NCBI GenBank assembly: GCA_024114885.1
Contig: CP099419.1
Location: forward strand, 2,914,001-2,978,000
Direction of reading: 5' to 3'
From: Septoria linicola
Taxonomy: Eukaryota > Ascomycota > Dothideomycetes > Mycosphaerellales > Mycosphaerellaceae
DNA length: 64,000 nt
A program made the position numbers and the translations under genes. Below the pieces are notes generated by a model, which saw only the letters and a program-made list of their open reading frames with translations, ran no database searches and was not told the DNA's origin. Positions within the stretch are counted from its first letter, which is position 1. Each line of letters opens with the position of its first letter. Shown in pieces: positions 22,102 to 33,166 of this stretch.

Positions 22102-23915
22102 TCAAGCTATCGATACTGCTTTACTTCGCTCCTCTGCTGCTTTCAGCACATGCTCAGTCTCTAGCTTCTGGTCCAGCGTATGACTTTTGGTCAAAACACA
22201 CGCCACAATCGTTCCGACGCCGCTTATGCCAGTCATTGTGGCGAAAAGCATTCTGAATGCCCATGCATAGGAAGCCAGGACACTCGTCTTGAGTGGGCTA
22301 TCCGCCATGGCGTGCAAGAGATAAGCAAAGCCTTCGGAATTGTGCGAGATCGCCATGGGCAGACCCAAATGCTCCAGACGATGCTGGAGAAAGTTTTGGA
22401 AGATCGTCCCTGATAGCGCAACGCCAAAGCACAGTCCGAGCGAGCGCATGAAACTGTACATAGCCATGGCGTGCGCTGCGTCCTTTTGCTGGCAAGCCGC
22501 TTGAGAAGCCACGCTGTGTGCGATGAACAGAATGCCCTGGCCAATTCCAGCGAAATTGAAGAGCAGAACCCATGCGTAGGTTCGAGTGTCGACATCGAGC
22601 AGTGTGAGCAGGCCAAGGGCAAAAGTATTCAGGATCCAGCCGCTCCAGATTGCCGAGCGATAGCTACCAACACGAGCAATCACCGGTCCCACAGTGCCGC
22701 TGACCGGCACGCAGACGGCGCAGAAGGCGAGGAGGTAAGTGCCGGCTTGGAGGGGAGTGTACATCTTGACGCTCAAGAGGTACAAGCAGAGAAAGTAGAC
22801 TTCGGCGAACAGACACATCGTTTGCAGGACACTGCAGAAGTAGATGCTGATGGCTGACCAGGAGTGGAAGAGAGATAGTCGCAGGAAGTGCGTCGTTGCG
22901 ATGAAGCGTTCGTAGAGTCCTGTCATGAACACGACGGCCAGTCCGAGGATCAGAGGTACGAGTGTGGCGGCACTGCTCCATGGGTATTGACTTCCGCCCC
23001 AAGTGATGCCAACTAGAAACGTGGTCATGCCGATGATGAATGCCCCCGAACCGATCCAGTCCACTGAGCTCAGTTTGTCCTGGATCGTGCTTTCTGGCCG
23101 CTTGTAGCGTAGTGCGAACGGTATGACGGCGAGTCCGATGGCGCAGAAGGGTAGATTGATGTAGAAGAGCCTGATATCCATTAGTCTGCTCCTCATTTGT
23201 GCTTCCTGTTCCGACTGTGACCACTCACCATCGCCAAGTCGTGACCTTGACCAATGCGCCTCCAATGATCGGAGCAATGTTGAAGCCAATCGAAACAACG
23301 AATTGCTGAAGGCTGATGTATTTTGCGCGAGCACGGAGTGGGATCAGATCACTCAGGATGATCAGATTGACGCTCAGAATGCCTCCTCCTCCAATACCTT
23401 GTATCGTCCGGCCAGCTAGCATGACAGCAACATCATTGGCAGCGCAGCAGATGATCGAGCCGATCGTGAAGAGCGATAGGGCAGTGAATATGACAGATTG
23501 TCGCCCGAATATGTCAGCCAGCGCTGCCATGATCGGCTGTACGACAGCGTTTGCTAGTAGGTATGAGGACGCGATCCAGAAGGTCTTGATCGTGTCGGCA
23601 GTGAGAGCTTGCGAGACCACCTGATTCTGATTAGCGCTTATTTGGGCACGGAGACGTTGTAGGACGCACTGGCAATGTCGCTGTAAGTATAGTCATATCC
23701 AGCGAAATGGCAAACACGACCAATATTTGAGCCAGCACAACGAGCTTGATCTGCCTCGTCGGCTTCCAGTCAAGCTGTGTATTGTTTTCTTCACTTCGAG
23801 TCTCATCTTCTATCGCCATAGTTGATGTGGTCATTGTCGACTTGTGCTTCTCATCCGCGTATGAAAGACTGGTCTCGTCGGACAATGAAGCATGCCTGTC
23901 TTGTAGTGCCGCCAT
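22102..23915 (-). CDS. MFS transporter, DHA2-like 14-TM drug/toxin exporter, three exons
   Basis: Exons 23915-23670, 23620-23229 and 23170-22102 (phases 0 and 2) give 568 residues. Introns are 49 bp (GTGCGT...AATCAG) and 58 bp (GTGAGT...ATATCAG). The junctions rebuild two conserved stretches: TATLPVVSQALTAD in TM1 and TTWRWLFYINLPF before TM5. The N-terminal ~55 residues are cytosolic and Ser/Thr/Glu-rich. Next come motif A (ADIFGRQ) after TM2 and the Gly-rich antiporter segment QGIGGGGILSVNLIILSD. About 14 hydrophobic segments can be traced. By family it exports drugs, toxins or secondary metabolites across the plasma membrane using the proton gradient. No biosynthetic cluster is adjacent, so the substrate is open. 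The soluble C-terminus ends KAAEERSKAVSIA. Confidence 0.92.
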
Positions 23916-24929
23916 CTTACCGGTGAGCCTGATCGGCTGGCTGAGTGGGGATGATCGTGGAAAGGAAGATGGAAGATCTGCGCAATGGAATTACATTAGA
24001 CGAGGCAGGAACATCCTACATATGCACGTGGAGGTGCGGTCAAGGCCAGCGGGAGCATCTACAAGATTACCACGAAGTGTTGATTCGGGGCGTGCGAAAG
24101 CATCGCGTATCCCAGACAGCCACAATATGCAACGCGCAATTCATCTGCCATCTTTCGTAAGAAGGATCCGTGTACAAAGCACGTTCTCGTGGACTGGACC
24201 TATCGTCCGGAAGCAAGGCTGCAAGCCGTACCAGTAAGGCTCTGATGAAACCGCCTCTTTCTGCAACGCACACGGCACTGCTCTACATGCAATGCTGCAA
24301 ATCGGCGACGATCGCAATCGCAGCTGCACATGGGCTGCCGTCTTCTGCCATGGGCTTGTGCATCATCAGGCTGAGCTGATAGTGGCTTGCATAGTGTGCC
24401 GCTAAGCGAGCTGTTACACGTGGACACCTGAATTTCGAGATCTCAACGTTCTGGAAGAGTTCCTGCACAAATTCAAGATGAGCTCTGCATTATTGTAAGC
24501 GTGTTAAGAGCTCTGATAAGATCTTTCTGAGTCTTAAAGGTCGTGTTATGATTGATTGACCGCAGCTGGTTGACACGCCTTCAGACATCTTACTTGGACA
24601 TCACGCCATGACTGCTGGTAGGGCTGAAGTCACGCCGCGATGGCGGCATCTTGTTCTCGGTAAGTGGGTGGTGGCTTGTCAGACAGAAGCCGCCAGTCGC
24701 GTTTTCTGAAGCTGCAACGGTGAACATCGCTCCATTCGAGCAGATGTGGCTGGCGCAAGAGCTGTTCAAGCTTTCGGACGAAGCGATGCAAGCTCGCCCC
24801 ACTAGGTGTGCGCAGGGAAGCAACAATGTCGAGACTCTCCACGGGGTTCAGGCACGCCCGAACACCTCGCGGCAGTAAACTACCAATGATGGTCGACTAG
24901 CTCTTTTCTTCATGAGGATGCCCATACAG
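23916..24929. other. Intergenic region, no supported gene
   Basis: About 1 kb. A 75-codon plus-strand frame (24651-24878) has coding-like composition, but no start context or family supports it. It holds the MFS promoter and the 3' flank of TRS120. Confidence 0.5.
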
Positions 24930-27900
24930 CTAGCCGGCACAATGTTTGCCTTGCACGGTAGCCACAACTGCCTTGCAAGCAAGCCATCCGTCTGCTGCTG
25001 CCTTTCGCCCGAGTTGTACAGGTCTAACCAAGACATCGAGTTCCAACTGGCCCGCCAATAGTGGGCAAACAATGAACTCCACACTCAACTCAGCATGATC
25101 CTCGAGTGGGCCGAGTATTCTTCTCAGATTGCCTGCGAAAGCCATTCTTCTGCTGTCCTGGCTTCGAGGACATAATTCGACAGAAATATGGGTCTCCAGA
25201 CGATGATTTGAACGATTCTTCAGCTTTGCGTTTACGGTAACATAACTTCCAACAGATATTTCCGGTGCCGTTGTGGAAGTATGCACCTCGATACTGACAG
25301 GAGATCCACGAACAAGGTCCAGCGTGTCTGAAGGGAGCGGCAGACCTTGCAGATCGACGTAGCCGCTGTGCTCCTCGACGCGCCATGAGACGTGCAGCTG
25401 ATCCAGGAAACGCGTTCGAGCCACTTCGGCGTCCGATTCGTAGTCATAGGAACTGGTATCCTGCTGTAAGGTCAAGTAAACTCGACGAATCTCACCTGGG
25501 GCAAGTTGTCCATCTTTAATGTCTTGCGGCGCATCAGAAGACTCACGCCTCCATTCCAGTCGACGAGCGGCTTTCTCGAAGCATTCGTAGAAGACGGACT
25601 TGGGCCATGCATTACGTAGGTCAAACGACACGAGTAGTGTATCGCTATCAGCTTTATCGGTTTGTATCACGGCCAGATTGTGGACCTGGAGCGCCGCGTT
25701 GACAGTCATGATCACCGGCACAGATACCACGCGCGCGTGTTTCGTGTCAAGTCCACTAGTGGCTTGGTAATAGAAGTTTGCCTGTGTACTAGACAAGCCG
25801 GCCTTGCCCTCTACTCTGAACTTGAAGGTTGTACACTCCCCTGGCGTCACCGTCGTCGTTGGGAGGAAAGACTTCGATCGCTTGTGCCTGACGCCACGAA
25901 GCTTGAGTTTATGTTCATCATCACGTCGAAGCACATCAGCGGTATCCGTGGCCTCGAAGACAGTCGCTGCGATGCTTCCAATATTGCGAAGGACGAGCTC
26001 AAGCGACCGGCTTTCGCCTTCTAGCAGCATCAAGCCCGATTCTAATGCCATTGTGTTCTCAAGGACAAGGGTGGGCAGCTCGTCAATTACTGTTGCAGAC
26101 ACATAGTCTGGCTCAATACCAAGATCTTTTGGTCCGGTTTCTGTTGCGCTGGTGCGACTGACATCGCGGGCTCCGGCATGAAGATCCTTGACTGTCAATA
26201 GTGTCTGAGCAGACCAGGAGGTTGTAATGATAGGGAACAGCTGGGTGTGGCAGCCTTGCATCTTGATCTGGCAACCAGTAATTTTCGTGGTGCCAACGGA
26301 TTGAGGTGTGACCATAAGCGTAATTTGTTGAAACCTCAATGGACCAAGCGTGGTGGGCTGGTGTTGTGAGGCGAGCTCAACGCCTTCAGTGACAAGTTGA
26401 AGAGACTCAATGTCTACAGGTATGTCGAAGGGATTCTGCAGTGTGATCATACACTCGGACGCTTCATTTGCGACCAGCAGAAACGTCTCTCTCGCAGCTG
26501 TGCCAGGTCTGCTTGCACTTGGATCATACAGTAATGGATTCCCTGGTGCGATCGGCTGATCCGAAGCTTTCTGTGCCACGTTGAGCTTCGTCCTATCAAT
26601 AACTGCTCTCTGCCCGCCCGGCTGCAGGATCTGCACCATTCGCACGAGAAATGGGTCCCAGTAGATTGCTTGTACGTCTGTCAGGCCCAAGTGCTCTGAT
26701 ACGGCCACCGTGCGATGAATGACGGTTGCGTAATGCATCTGTTCTTCGCGCGAGAAAGCATTCGTTACCTCGTTAACGCCTGCGTCGAGAGCCGAGTTCG
26801 GACCCGCAGCACGAAGTAGGGACGCTGTCAAGGTAAGAACACCATGCGGATCCGGCGAAGCTTCGCAGAAATGTGCGAGCTCCTTGAGCAGATCTAGCTT
26901 AAGATTCTCACTTCCGAACCTCTTGCTCTCCATGTACGCTGGCTGTCCCTGTTGTGTTGACGGGACAATGTTGGCGCCATATACTGCAGACAACTGCGTG
27001 ACCAAGCTGTTGATGCCACTGCTGTCTTCATCCAGTGACAACAAGGACTCAGACCCAGACTCGACAGACAGAGCAGCTGCTGGATGTATGCCCATCTCAG
27101 CTGCGCCCAGCTTTCGCGCCTGCAGCAAAGCCTGCGTCAGCCGACCGATGAGCTCCTTCACAGTGATGGCCTTTTTTCGTTCTAGGCCAAGTATGCCATA
27201 TGATGCTGCTATGCCGGAAAGTAGTCGGAGGTGATCCGCGACAGCCATGCCATCATCCACTGCAGGTAGTGCTTGTGCCAGTAAATCGGCGATGACTGTC
27301 TTGGAATAAGGCCGCTGACGCCCAAGAGGTAACGAGACCCCAGTCGTCTGGAAGTCAGGCTGGGCTGATCCAGAGATTGTACGACCGACCACCAAAGGGT
27401 GTATCTTTGCGGGTGACAGCTCTCCTCCAGCTGTACTTAGTGCGGTAAGGAGCCTGCATACACGAACACTTGCCTCTGCTGGCACAATCGGTGGAAGTTC
27501 GAGCGCTCCTTCGTGGGATCGATATAGGCTCAGAATCAGCCGGCACAGATCCGGAATGGCAACTGAGAGGCGTACAATTTGTCGCTGCATACCTTCAGCG
27601 GCAAGACGAGCATCGATACTTGCACGAGCGATGGTAGATGAGCCTGTACGTTCGGTGGTGGGATCACAGATTGAAGGGACTTGAAAGTCTACGCGTGCCC
27701 ATGCAAGCAGTAACATACACAGCATTGCGTGCTCCAGTCCCTTGGCGTGCCAGAGGTGATCCGATAATGCTCGAGCTTTGGTTGTGTGTTCCACGAGTAT
27801 AGGTAATGCATCATGCCAATGCCCGGCCATCATGTAGATTGAGCCTAGAACAATGCCAACACGTGCTTTGCCTCTGACACGTGCCTTGTCGGCTGAGGTG

Positions 27901-28766
27901 CCAGATCCAAAGCCCTGAAGCGCGATACGATCGTGACTGGAAGTGCGGTTGTGACCTTTGGATTTGCTGCTACCGCTCTGGCTGCTCCCTCTGCTATCCG
28001 ACCTCTCCAGAGCATTGGTCACCGTGTTGGCGCTCGGCATCTGGTCGAACGAGGTCGCTGGAAGGGGCGGCGCTTTTGCGGGTGGTCTTGACGGACTTCC
28101 TTCATCGGCTGGGCTGGACATGCCAGAACCCGATCGCCGTTCATTATCTCGCAAAGAGCCTGAACGCTGCAGACTCCGAGCAGTCTGGCCGGGCGTCTGG
28201 ATTGTGGGCGATGCCTGCAGTGCTTTGGCATAAGTTGTGAACTCGACCAAGAATCGAGCTGAAACAGCGCATATGGCTGCCCGCAAGGTAGGCTCATTGG
28301 GGGTGTCACTATTCGATACAGCGACGGCTTTGGCTACAGTGGACACGCTCTCGCCGTCTGCCGCACATAGCACCATCAACTGGCGGTGCACGACACGGGG
28401 GTGGCGTTCCTTGAGGTAAGCAGCCGCCGCCTCCAGCTCGTTGTGCAGCGCATCGTGATGATCTACCACACCAAGAACCAGCAATGGCTCTCGGAACAGC
28501 TCGTAAGGCGACAGCTGTAGTTGCTGTTCGGAAGGCGCCGAGGGCGAGAATCGGTAGACGAGGGAGCCTTGCGCGAAGGCTTTGGGCGAGAGAAAGTGCG
28601 AGCTGTCGGCGGGCGAGTGTGGTGCAATGTCTGCCAGCGAGACGACACTGGCTTCGGCCTGCAGTCTCTGCACCACCAGCGAGAAGCGACTGCGCTCAAT
28701 GCCACCCACAGGCAGCACCAGCACGCGGACATGGGCGCCCGCAATGGGCGAGAAGTGGTCCATCAT
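24930..28766 (-). CDS. TRS120: TRAPP II complex subunit Trs120 (TRAPPC9/HypA homologue)
   Basis: A single 1278-residue exon. The N-terminus MMDHFSPIAGAHVRVLVLP, then ERSRFSLVVQRLQAE and SPYELFREPLLVLGVVD, match the conserved start of fungal Trs120/HypA. The middle is an alpha-solenoid (LARTL-type helices) broken by a Ser/Pro-rich insert near residues 200-280. The C-terminal ~500 residues are beta-rich, with Ig-like segments such as ECMITLQNPFDIPVDIESL. Trs120 turns TRAPP into the TRAPP II exchange factor for Rab GTPases Ypt31/32 (Rab11) at the late Golgi and is needed for polar growth in hyphae. It is somewhat shorter than the Aspergillus protein I recall (about 1.4-1.5 thousand residues), mainly in the linkers. 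The first two codons are both Met, so translation may start at either. Confidence 0.9.
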   Translation of the reverse strand: MMDHFSPIAGAHVRVLVLPVGGIERSRFSLVVQRLQAEASVVSLADIAPHSPADSSHFLSPKAFAQGSLVYRFSPSAPSEQQLQLSPYELFREPLLVLGVVDHHDALHNELEAAAAYLKERHPRVVHRQLMVLCAADGESVSTVAKAVAVSNSDTPNEPTLRAAICAVSARFLVEFTTYAKALQASPTIQTPGQTARSLQRSGSLRDNERRSGSGMSSPADEGSPSRPPAKAPPLPATSFDQMPSANTVTNALERSDSRGSSQSGSSKSKGHNRTSSHDRIALQGFGSGTSADKARVRGKARVGIVLGSIYMMAGHWHDALPILVEHTTKARALSDHLWHAKGLEHAMLCMLLLAWARVDFQVPSICDPTTERTGSSTIARASIDARLAAEGMQRQIVRLSVAIPDLCRLILSLYRSHEGALELPPIVPAEASVRVCRLLTALSTAGGELSPAKIHPLVVGRTISGSAQPDFQTTGVSLPLGRQRPYSKTVIADLLAQALPAVDDGMAVADHLRLLSGIAASYGILGLERKKAITVKELIGRLTQALLQARKLGAAEMGIHPAAALSVESGSESLLSLDEDSSGINSLVTQLSAVYGANIVPSTQQGQPAYMESKRFGSENLKLDLLKELAHFCEASPDPHGVLTLTASLLRAAGPNSALDAGVNEVTNAFSREEQMHYATVIHRTVAVSEHLGLTDVQAIYWDPFLVRMVQILQPGGQRAVIDRTKLNVAQKASDQPIAPGNPLLYDPSASRPGTAARETFLLVANEASECMITLQNPFDIPVDIESLQLVTEGVELASQHQPTTLGPLRFQQITLMVTPQSVGTTKITGCQIKMQGCHTQLFPIITTSWSAQTLLTVKDLHAGARDVSRTSATETGPKDLGIEPDYVSATVIDELPTLVLENTMALESGLMLLEGESRSLELVLRNIGSIAATVFEATDTADVLRRDDEHKLKLRGVRHKRSKSFLPTTTVTPGECTTFKFRVEGKAGLSSTQANFYYQATSGLDTKHARVVSVPVIMTVNAALQVHNLAVIQTDKADSDTLLVSFDLRNAWPKSVFYECFEKAARRLEWRRESSDAPQDIKDGQLAPGEIRRVYLTLQQDTSSYDYESDAEVARTRFLDQLHVSWRVEEHSGYVDLQGLPLPSDTLDLVRGSPVSIEVHTSTTAPEISVGSYVTVNAKLKNRSNHRLETHISVELCPRSQDSRRMAFAGNLRRILGPLEDHAELSVEFIVCPLLAGQLELDVLVRPVQLGRKAAADGWLACKAVVATVQGKHCAG

Positions 28767-28881
28767 GTCATCTCAGCATTGCATTATTGTTCTCCTGATC
28801 GGTCAATCCACATGTCTGATCTCCTATGCTGCATCGTCCTGTTGTGCCGCCCGTGATATGGTAATCATGCTCTCGGCCGGA

Positions 28882-28913
<32 letters not shown>

Positions 28914-29252
28914 ACACCTCTTATCGCTGTCTGCTCCACACCTCATATAACAGCACAGGTCTCCGAGGGTCGAGCACAGTGGTAGTTCAACAGCACAACG
29001 GAGGACGACGACGTGCTGGCTCTAACAAATCGCCGGCAGGGATCAATCGACCTTGCGCGTGCGGCAAGCCATCCGAAAAGCTTCATTCTTAAGCCGAGAG
29101 TGGTACCTCCAGCTAGCGAGGACAAAATCTGTAGCATAAACACTTCTGCGTGTACTTGCCCATTCCAACCATGTGCGTCCGATGAAACTTCCTTTTCACG
29201 ACGCCTGTGCATTCTTCTGCTACAGTCGCTGCGCTCTTCTTCCCGCGCATCA
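28767..29252. other. Divergent promoter region of TRS120 and the small gene at 29253
   Basis: About 490 bases with no gene, carrying the CAG microsatellite listed separately. Confidence 0.5.
28882..28914 (+). repeat. (CAG)9(CAA)2 microsatellite
   Basis: Nine CAG triplets followed by two CAA. It lies about 116 bases upstream of the TRS120 start, on the side expected to be its leader or promoter. In frame it could encode poly-Gln, but no supported gene uses it. Confidence 0.95.
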
Positions 29253-29641
29253 ATGATGCGACAACTTATCCCGACGCCTTCAGACGTCAACACTGCATCG
29301 CCGACAGGTGTTCATGGACAGCCCACAGGTGCATGCGCCTGTGTCCGTTGTACCACCATGGCGACCGCTGTCGAGAATGTCGGGCAGCAACCTTTCCACG
29401 CCCTCTTCAAGGTATGCCTTTTTGTCCTGACTTGTCTGTCGTGACCACCCCTGCCCCGGTCCGCTGCACGCACGTCATTCCAACACCTCCATTTGCGAAT
29501 TGCTCAGATGACCAGATGTCCATCATCAACTGCGCCATCTGTCCGTTTGGCATAGCCTGGACCTGGCACGAGATCGCCCAGACTATGATGGCGACTCCAG
29601 GCTGGGAATCCGCGATCGTGCCCAAGAGGCTGCCCTTCTAA
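29253..29641 (+). CDS. Small Cys-containing protein, 94 aa, one intron
   Basis: Exons 29253-29411 and 29516-29641, phase 0; intron 104 bp (GTATGC...CTGAC...GACCAG). An alternative acceptor at 29507 (GCTCAG) would shift frame and stop early. The product has a polar N-terminus, then GACACVRCTTMATAVENVG and QQPFHALFK; after the junction come INCAICPFGIAWTWHEIAQ and a tail ending KRLPF. Four cysteines fall in two pairs, CACVRC and CAIC, suggesting metal binding or disulfides (inference). There is no signal peptide. I do not recognise a named family, though the layout (a CxxC-like pair, helix, second pair, Trp-His) looks like a real small fold. An alternative is that only exon 2 is coding. Confidence 0.45.
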
Positions 29642-29770
29642 CGACTCTCTGACAATCCCGTCCTATCTCAACCAGACCTCGTCGTACATTTCACACCCTT
29701 GAGATAACGTTGACACGTATGCAGCACAATTCTGTCTGGCCATCAAGTCAACCGCAACGGTCAAGCCTAT

Positions 29771-32700
29771 ATGAGCCCTGAGCCTGCCAGCCATCATGAC
29801 ATCGAACCGCACGAGGCCACTCTATGCCACAGGCTCACTCGAGCGGTTGCCTGTCATTGCCTGTCGGCGGAAGATGCCTCCTCGTCCTTGTCACCTGCGC
29901 CCACATCAAGTCTCGCACAACTACTTCAAGAATGCTCGAGGTCGATTCAGTTCCATGCCAAGTGGTTCCCACCAGCTGCTCTCGGCAATCTGCTGGGCAC
30001 CGCACTGGACGCAGCGAGTCTATCATCTGCGACGCCCGACTTCTATGCTGCTCTGAACCTCATCGAGACTATCGCTACGTACTCACTTATACCGGATTTA
30101 CTCCCTGCAGTACAGTTCATATCCTATTCGTATTACCAAGGCAGCCGCTCCAACAGACATCGAAGACTCAGCGAACAAGCATGGACAATCTCGCAGCACA
30201 TCACTGCTTCACACCTCGGAGGTCAATTCGCTGGAACGCTTCTGGATATCATAACCGGCCACAAAAGCTTTGGCGACGGGTACAAGTTTTCTGCTGCCAT
30301 TGGAGCTCTTTTGATCACGATCGACAAGCTCCTGCCCGCGCGAGAACCAGGACTCCCTTCGATGCATGCGATTCAACTCATTCGTGGACTGCGGAAGTGT
30401 CCGGTCAGGGAGAACGCGATTCTGCGAGAGCATGTTGCGCTTATGCTAGGTACCATGCTGCAGGACGAACAAGTCTTTCAAGAATTGGTCAACGATGGTG
30501 GGCTTGGCATCAGTCTCGACCTGATTGAAAGCTGTGTAACACAACAGCTTGACAAGAGTGCTGTTGAGACTCTCTTTCTGGGCCTCGAACTCCGGCTTTC
30601 AGCATTTGAGCTCCGCCATCAGCCGGACATGGCGCAAATATTCGTCGAAGTCCGACGTCCGTTGCCCAAGTCGCTCGCAGGTCAGCTTCTGGCGCCTTGG
30701 CAGCGCTCGTTGATGCTCGACGAGTACGACATGTGGGAGACGGGGTATCGCGCATTCCTGGGACAATTGAGCGATTCGTCGCTCTATCATGGGGAGCTTG
30801 AAGCATTCATTAATCTCAGTGTCTCCGCATACTTCCAGACTGAGAACACAACGTCTCGCAGGGACTTCGTATACACGTTGCACAGCCTTATAACGGCTAC
30901 AAGGATTGCAGGCCCCGTCAAAGATATACTGGCGAGAGGCATGGTCAGGATCTTCTGTCACAAGACGCAGAAGGAGAAGTGGGGGGCACAAAGGAATTGG
31001 CTTTTCCCGCTCTTATGCGAAGCCTCCAGACACAGCGTAGAGGCAACAAGACTGGTACTGAGCATCCGCGCAGATGCAGCCGGAGAAGGCTACCTGGATT
31101 CGACTGATTTGAATCAGCCCGACTTACCCACTGGCCGAGCTGCACGATTCTATAACCTCTACGGCCTTTCCACGCTATCCTTAGAAGCACTCGTGGATGC
31201 CATACACGGCATGGTAGTGGAACCGCCGGAGCGCTGGGATGTGTACAATGCTGTACTACTGTCACTGCCTGCTCTCACACGCAATCACGTATTATGGCGC
31301 GGCAGTTTCCGTCAGATGAACATACTGCGGCAAGCTGTGTGCGATTTGCTCAAGGCAGATGTCTTCGTAGAGCCCCCGACTCCTGATCTGAGCAAGTCAT
31401 ATGTCATCGTACAACTCATCCAGATCTTGACGGCGATCATAAGCTACCATTACTGTCTTCCGAGAAGCGATGTCAAGTCTGCAATTGTGACCATAATCAA
31501 TGTGGCAGGGTCTCGAGAGTATACTCCAAGTATCCACTGCATACATGCTCTCACAATCTGCTGTTACGAGCTTCCGGAGCTCATGGCTAGCTACATGGAT
31601 ATCATCATCAATAAGATGACCAAGATGGTCACGCAAAGATCACTGGCTATCTACGTGCTCGAATTCTTTGCTGGACTGTCTCGCTTCTCCGATCTTCAGG
31701 ACAGGCTTCGTCGTGAAGATTTCAAGAGAATATTCGGAGTGTGTCATAGCTACCTTCAGTCGGTTCGAAGCACTTCATCGGTGGAGCGAAAGCGCACGCC
31801 GACTAGCGAGCAGAGTGCGGGCATGAGTAACACCTCGACCGACGACATGGCGCAATATGTGTATGCTCTTGCACACCATGTCATCACTTTCTGGTATATG
31901 GCTCTGCGGCGTGAAGATCGGCACGGTCTGAAGGAATACATCAGTGGTTGTCTTCGGTACGCCGACATTGACGGCACTGAACATATAGAAGAGCAGGGAC
32001 TGGTCACAATCGATCTCATGGATCGCATCGACGCTGAAGAAGACACTGCTGCACCGCTTCTTGTTGACGTCTTTGACGACATTGATGGACGTATCATCAC
32101 GAGACATCGTGTAACGGGCATTCTTCTGATCACGACTGAAACCGCGCTGCGGACGGGCAAAACGATCGTGACGATTCGACGCCCGTCCGGCACCACGCAA
32201 CGACTTCTGTCGAACCACATACAGCAACACCACGAAGATCCCGAAGAGCTTGAGAAGCGGTTGACAGCTTCTGTAACAGTCGAGGCGGATACACAGGACT
32301 ACCTCAACGTCTTTCCAGATGACGAACAAGGACGCATATACGGCAAAGTTGCCGTTCCTCGGCCATATTCGGCACTTGGATCCGACAAGATCATCACTCT
32401 TCCGCATGAAGACCCAGCGGTGACTCGAGCGATACAGTCCTTTGATCGATGTTCCGCGCTGGATTCTCACAAAGCTGGTGTTATCTTCGTAGGAGAAGAT
32501 CAAAGCGATGAGAATCAGATCTTGCTCAACACCTCTGGAACACCTGACTATCGCGAGTTTCTCGAGGATCTTGGATCACTGCGGAAGCTCAAGGGCGCAA
32601 AGTTCAACTCTCAAGGCCTTGATCGAGCCGAAGATACAGATGGCGCATATACCATGGTCTGGAACAACGATGTCACCGAGCTCGTCTACCACATCACCAC

Positions 32701-33166
32701 CTTCATGCCGAATGACGTAGATCCCAAATTGGCAGTCATCAACAAAAAGCGACACATTGGAAACGATTTCGTCAACATCGTGTTCAACAATTCTGGATCG
32801 GACTTCAACTTCAATACCTTCCCTTCTGCATTCAACTACGTATACATTGTCATATCGCCTTCGGGACGGACATCTTTCCTCCAGGCCCGAGAGATTACCT
32901 GCAACAAGCCCAAACAGGAGCGATTCTACAACGTGAGGGTGCTGAGCAGACCAGGGTTTCCGAGCCTCTCGTCTGCGGTAGAAGTCAAGGTCGTCAGTGG
33001 AGCTAGTCTCGGAGGATATGTGCGAAACCTGGCGTTGAATGCTTGTGTCTTCTCGTTGATGTGGCAGGCGGGGGACGATGTTGGAGACTATCCAAGCAGT
33101 TGGAGGACGAGGTTGCATATGATAAAGAGGCTGTACACTCAGTACAAGGGAAAGTTGGAGCATTAG
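29771..33166 (+). CDS. TSC2: Tuberin (TSC2) homologue, RhebGAP
   Basis: 1131 residues, uninterrupted. Most of the protein is an alpha-solenoid typical of the tuberin family. The C-terminal ~230 residues are a Rap/Ran-GAP domain: KAGVIFVGEDQSDENQIL opens it, LEDLGSLRKLKG and ELVYHITTFMP follow, and the catalytic Asn thumb sits in KKRHIGNDFVNIVF (Asn998). Tuberin, with hamartin, stimulates GTP hydrolysis on Rheb and so restrains TORC1 in response to nutrients. It is shorter than most tuberins; much of the usual N-terminal region is missing or not recognisable, and the next gene ends only 130 bases upstream. The start at 29771 is the first ATG in frame, so a missed upstream exon remains possible. 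Confidence 0.88.
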   Translation: MSPEPASHHDIEPHEATLCHRLTRAVACHCLSAEDASSSLSPAPTSSLAQLLQECSRSIQFHAKWFPPAALGNLLGTALDAASLSSATPDFYAALNLIETIATYSLIPDLLPAVQFISYSYYQGSRSNRHRRLSEQAWTISQHITASHLGGQFAGTLLDIITGHKSFGDGYKFSAAIGALLITIDKLLPAREPGLPSMHAIQLIRGLRKCPVRENAILREHVALMLGTMLQDEQVFQELVNDGGLGISLDLIESCVTQQLDKSAVETLFLGLELRLSAFELRHQPDMAQIFVEVRRPLPKSLAGQLLAPWQRSLMLDEYDMWETGYRAFLGQLSDSSLYHGELEAFINLSVSAYFQTENTTSRRDFVYTLHSLITATRIAGPVKDILARGMVRIFCHKTQKEKWGAQRNWLFPLLCEASRHSVEATRLVLSIRADAAGEGYLDSTDLNQPDLPTGRAARFYNLYGLSTLSLEALVDAIHGMVVEPPERWDVYNAVLLSLPALTRNHVLWRGSFRQMNILRQAVCDLLKADVFVEPPTPDLSKSYVIVQLIQILTAIISYHYCLPRSDVKSAIVTIINVAGSREYTPSIHCIHALTICCYELPELMASYMDIIINKMTKMVTQRSLAIYVLEFFAGLSRFSDLQDRLRREDFKRIFGVCHSYLQSVRSTSSVERKRTPTSEQSAGMSNTSTDDMAQYVYALAHHVITFWYMALRREDRHGLKEYISGCLRYADIDGTEHIEEQGLVTIDLMDRIDAEEDTAAPLLVDVFDDIDGRIITRHRVTGILLITTETALRTGKTIVTIRRPSGTTQRLLSNHIQQHHEDPEELEKRLTASVTVEADTQDYLNVFPDDEQGRIYGKVAVPRPYSALGSDKIITLPHEDPAVTRAIQSFDRCSALDSHKAGVIFVGEDQSDENQILLNTSGTPDYREFLEDLGSLRKLKGAKFNSQGLDRAEDTDGAYTMVWNNDVTELVYHITTFMPNDVDPKLAVINKKRHIGNDFVNIVFNNSGSDFNFNTFPSAFNYVYIVISPSGRTSFLQAREITCNKPKQERFYNVRVLSRPGFPSLSSAVEVKVVSGASLGGYVRNLALNACVFSLMWQAGDDVGDYPSSWRTRLHMIKRLYTQYKGKLEH

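Noticed and set aside
24651..24878. 75-codon plus-strand frame with coding-like composition
   Set aside because: The only upstream GT-AG option gives a ~24-bp intron, which is too short; no family.
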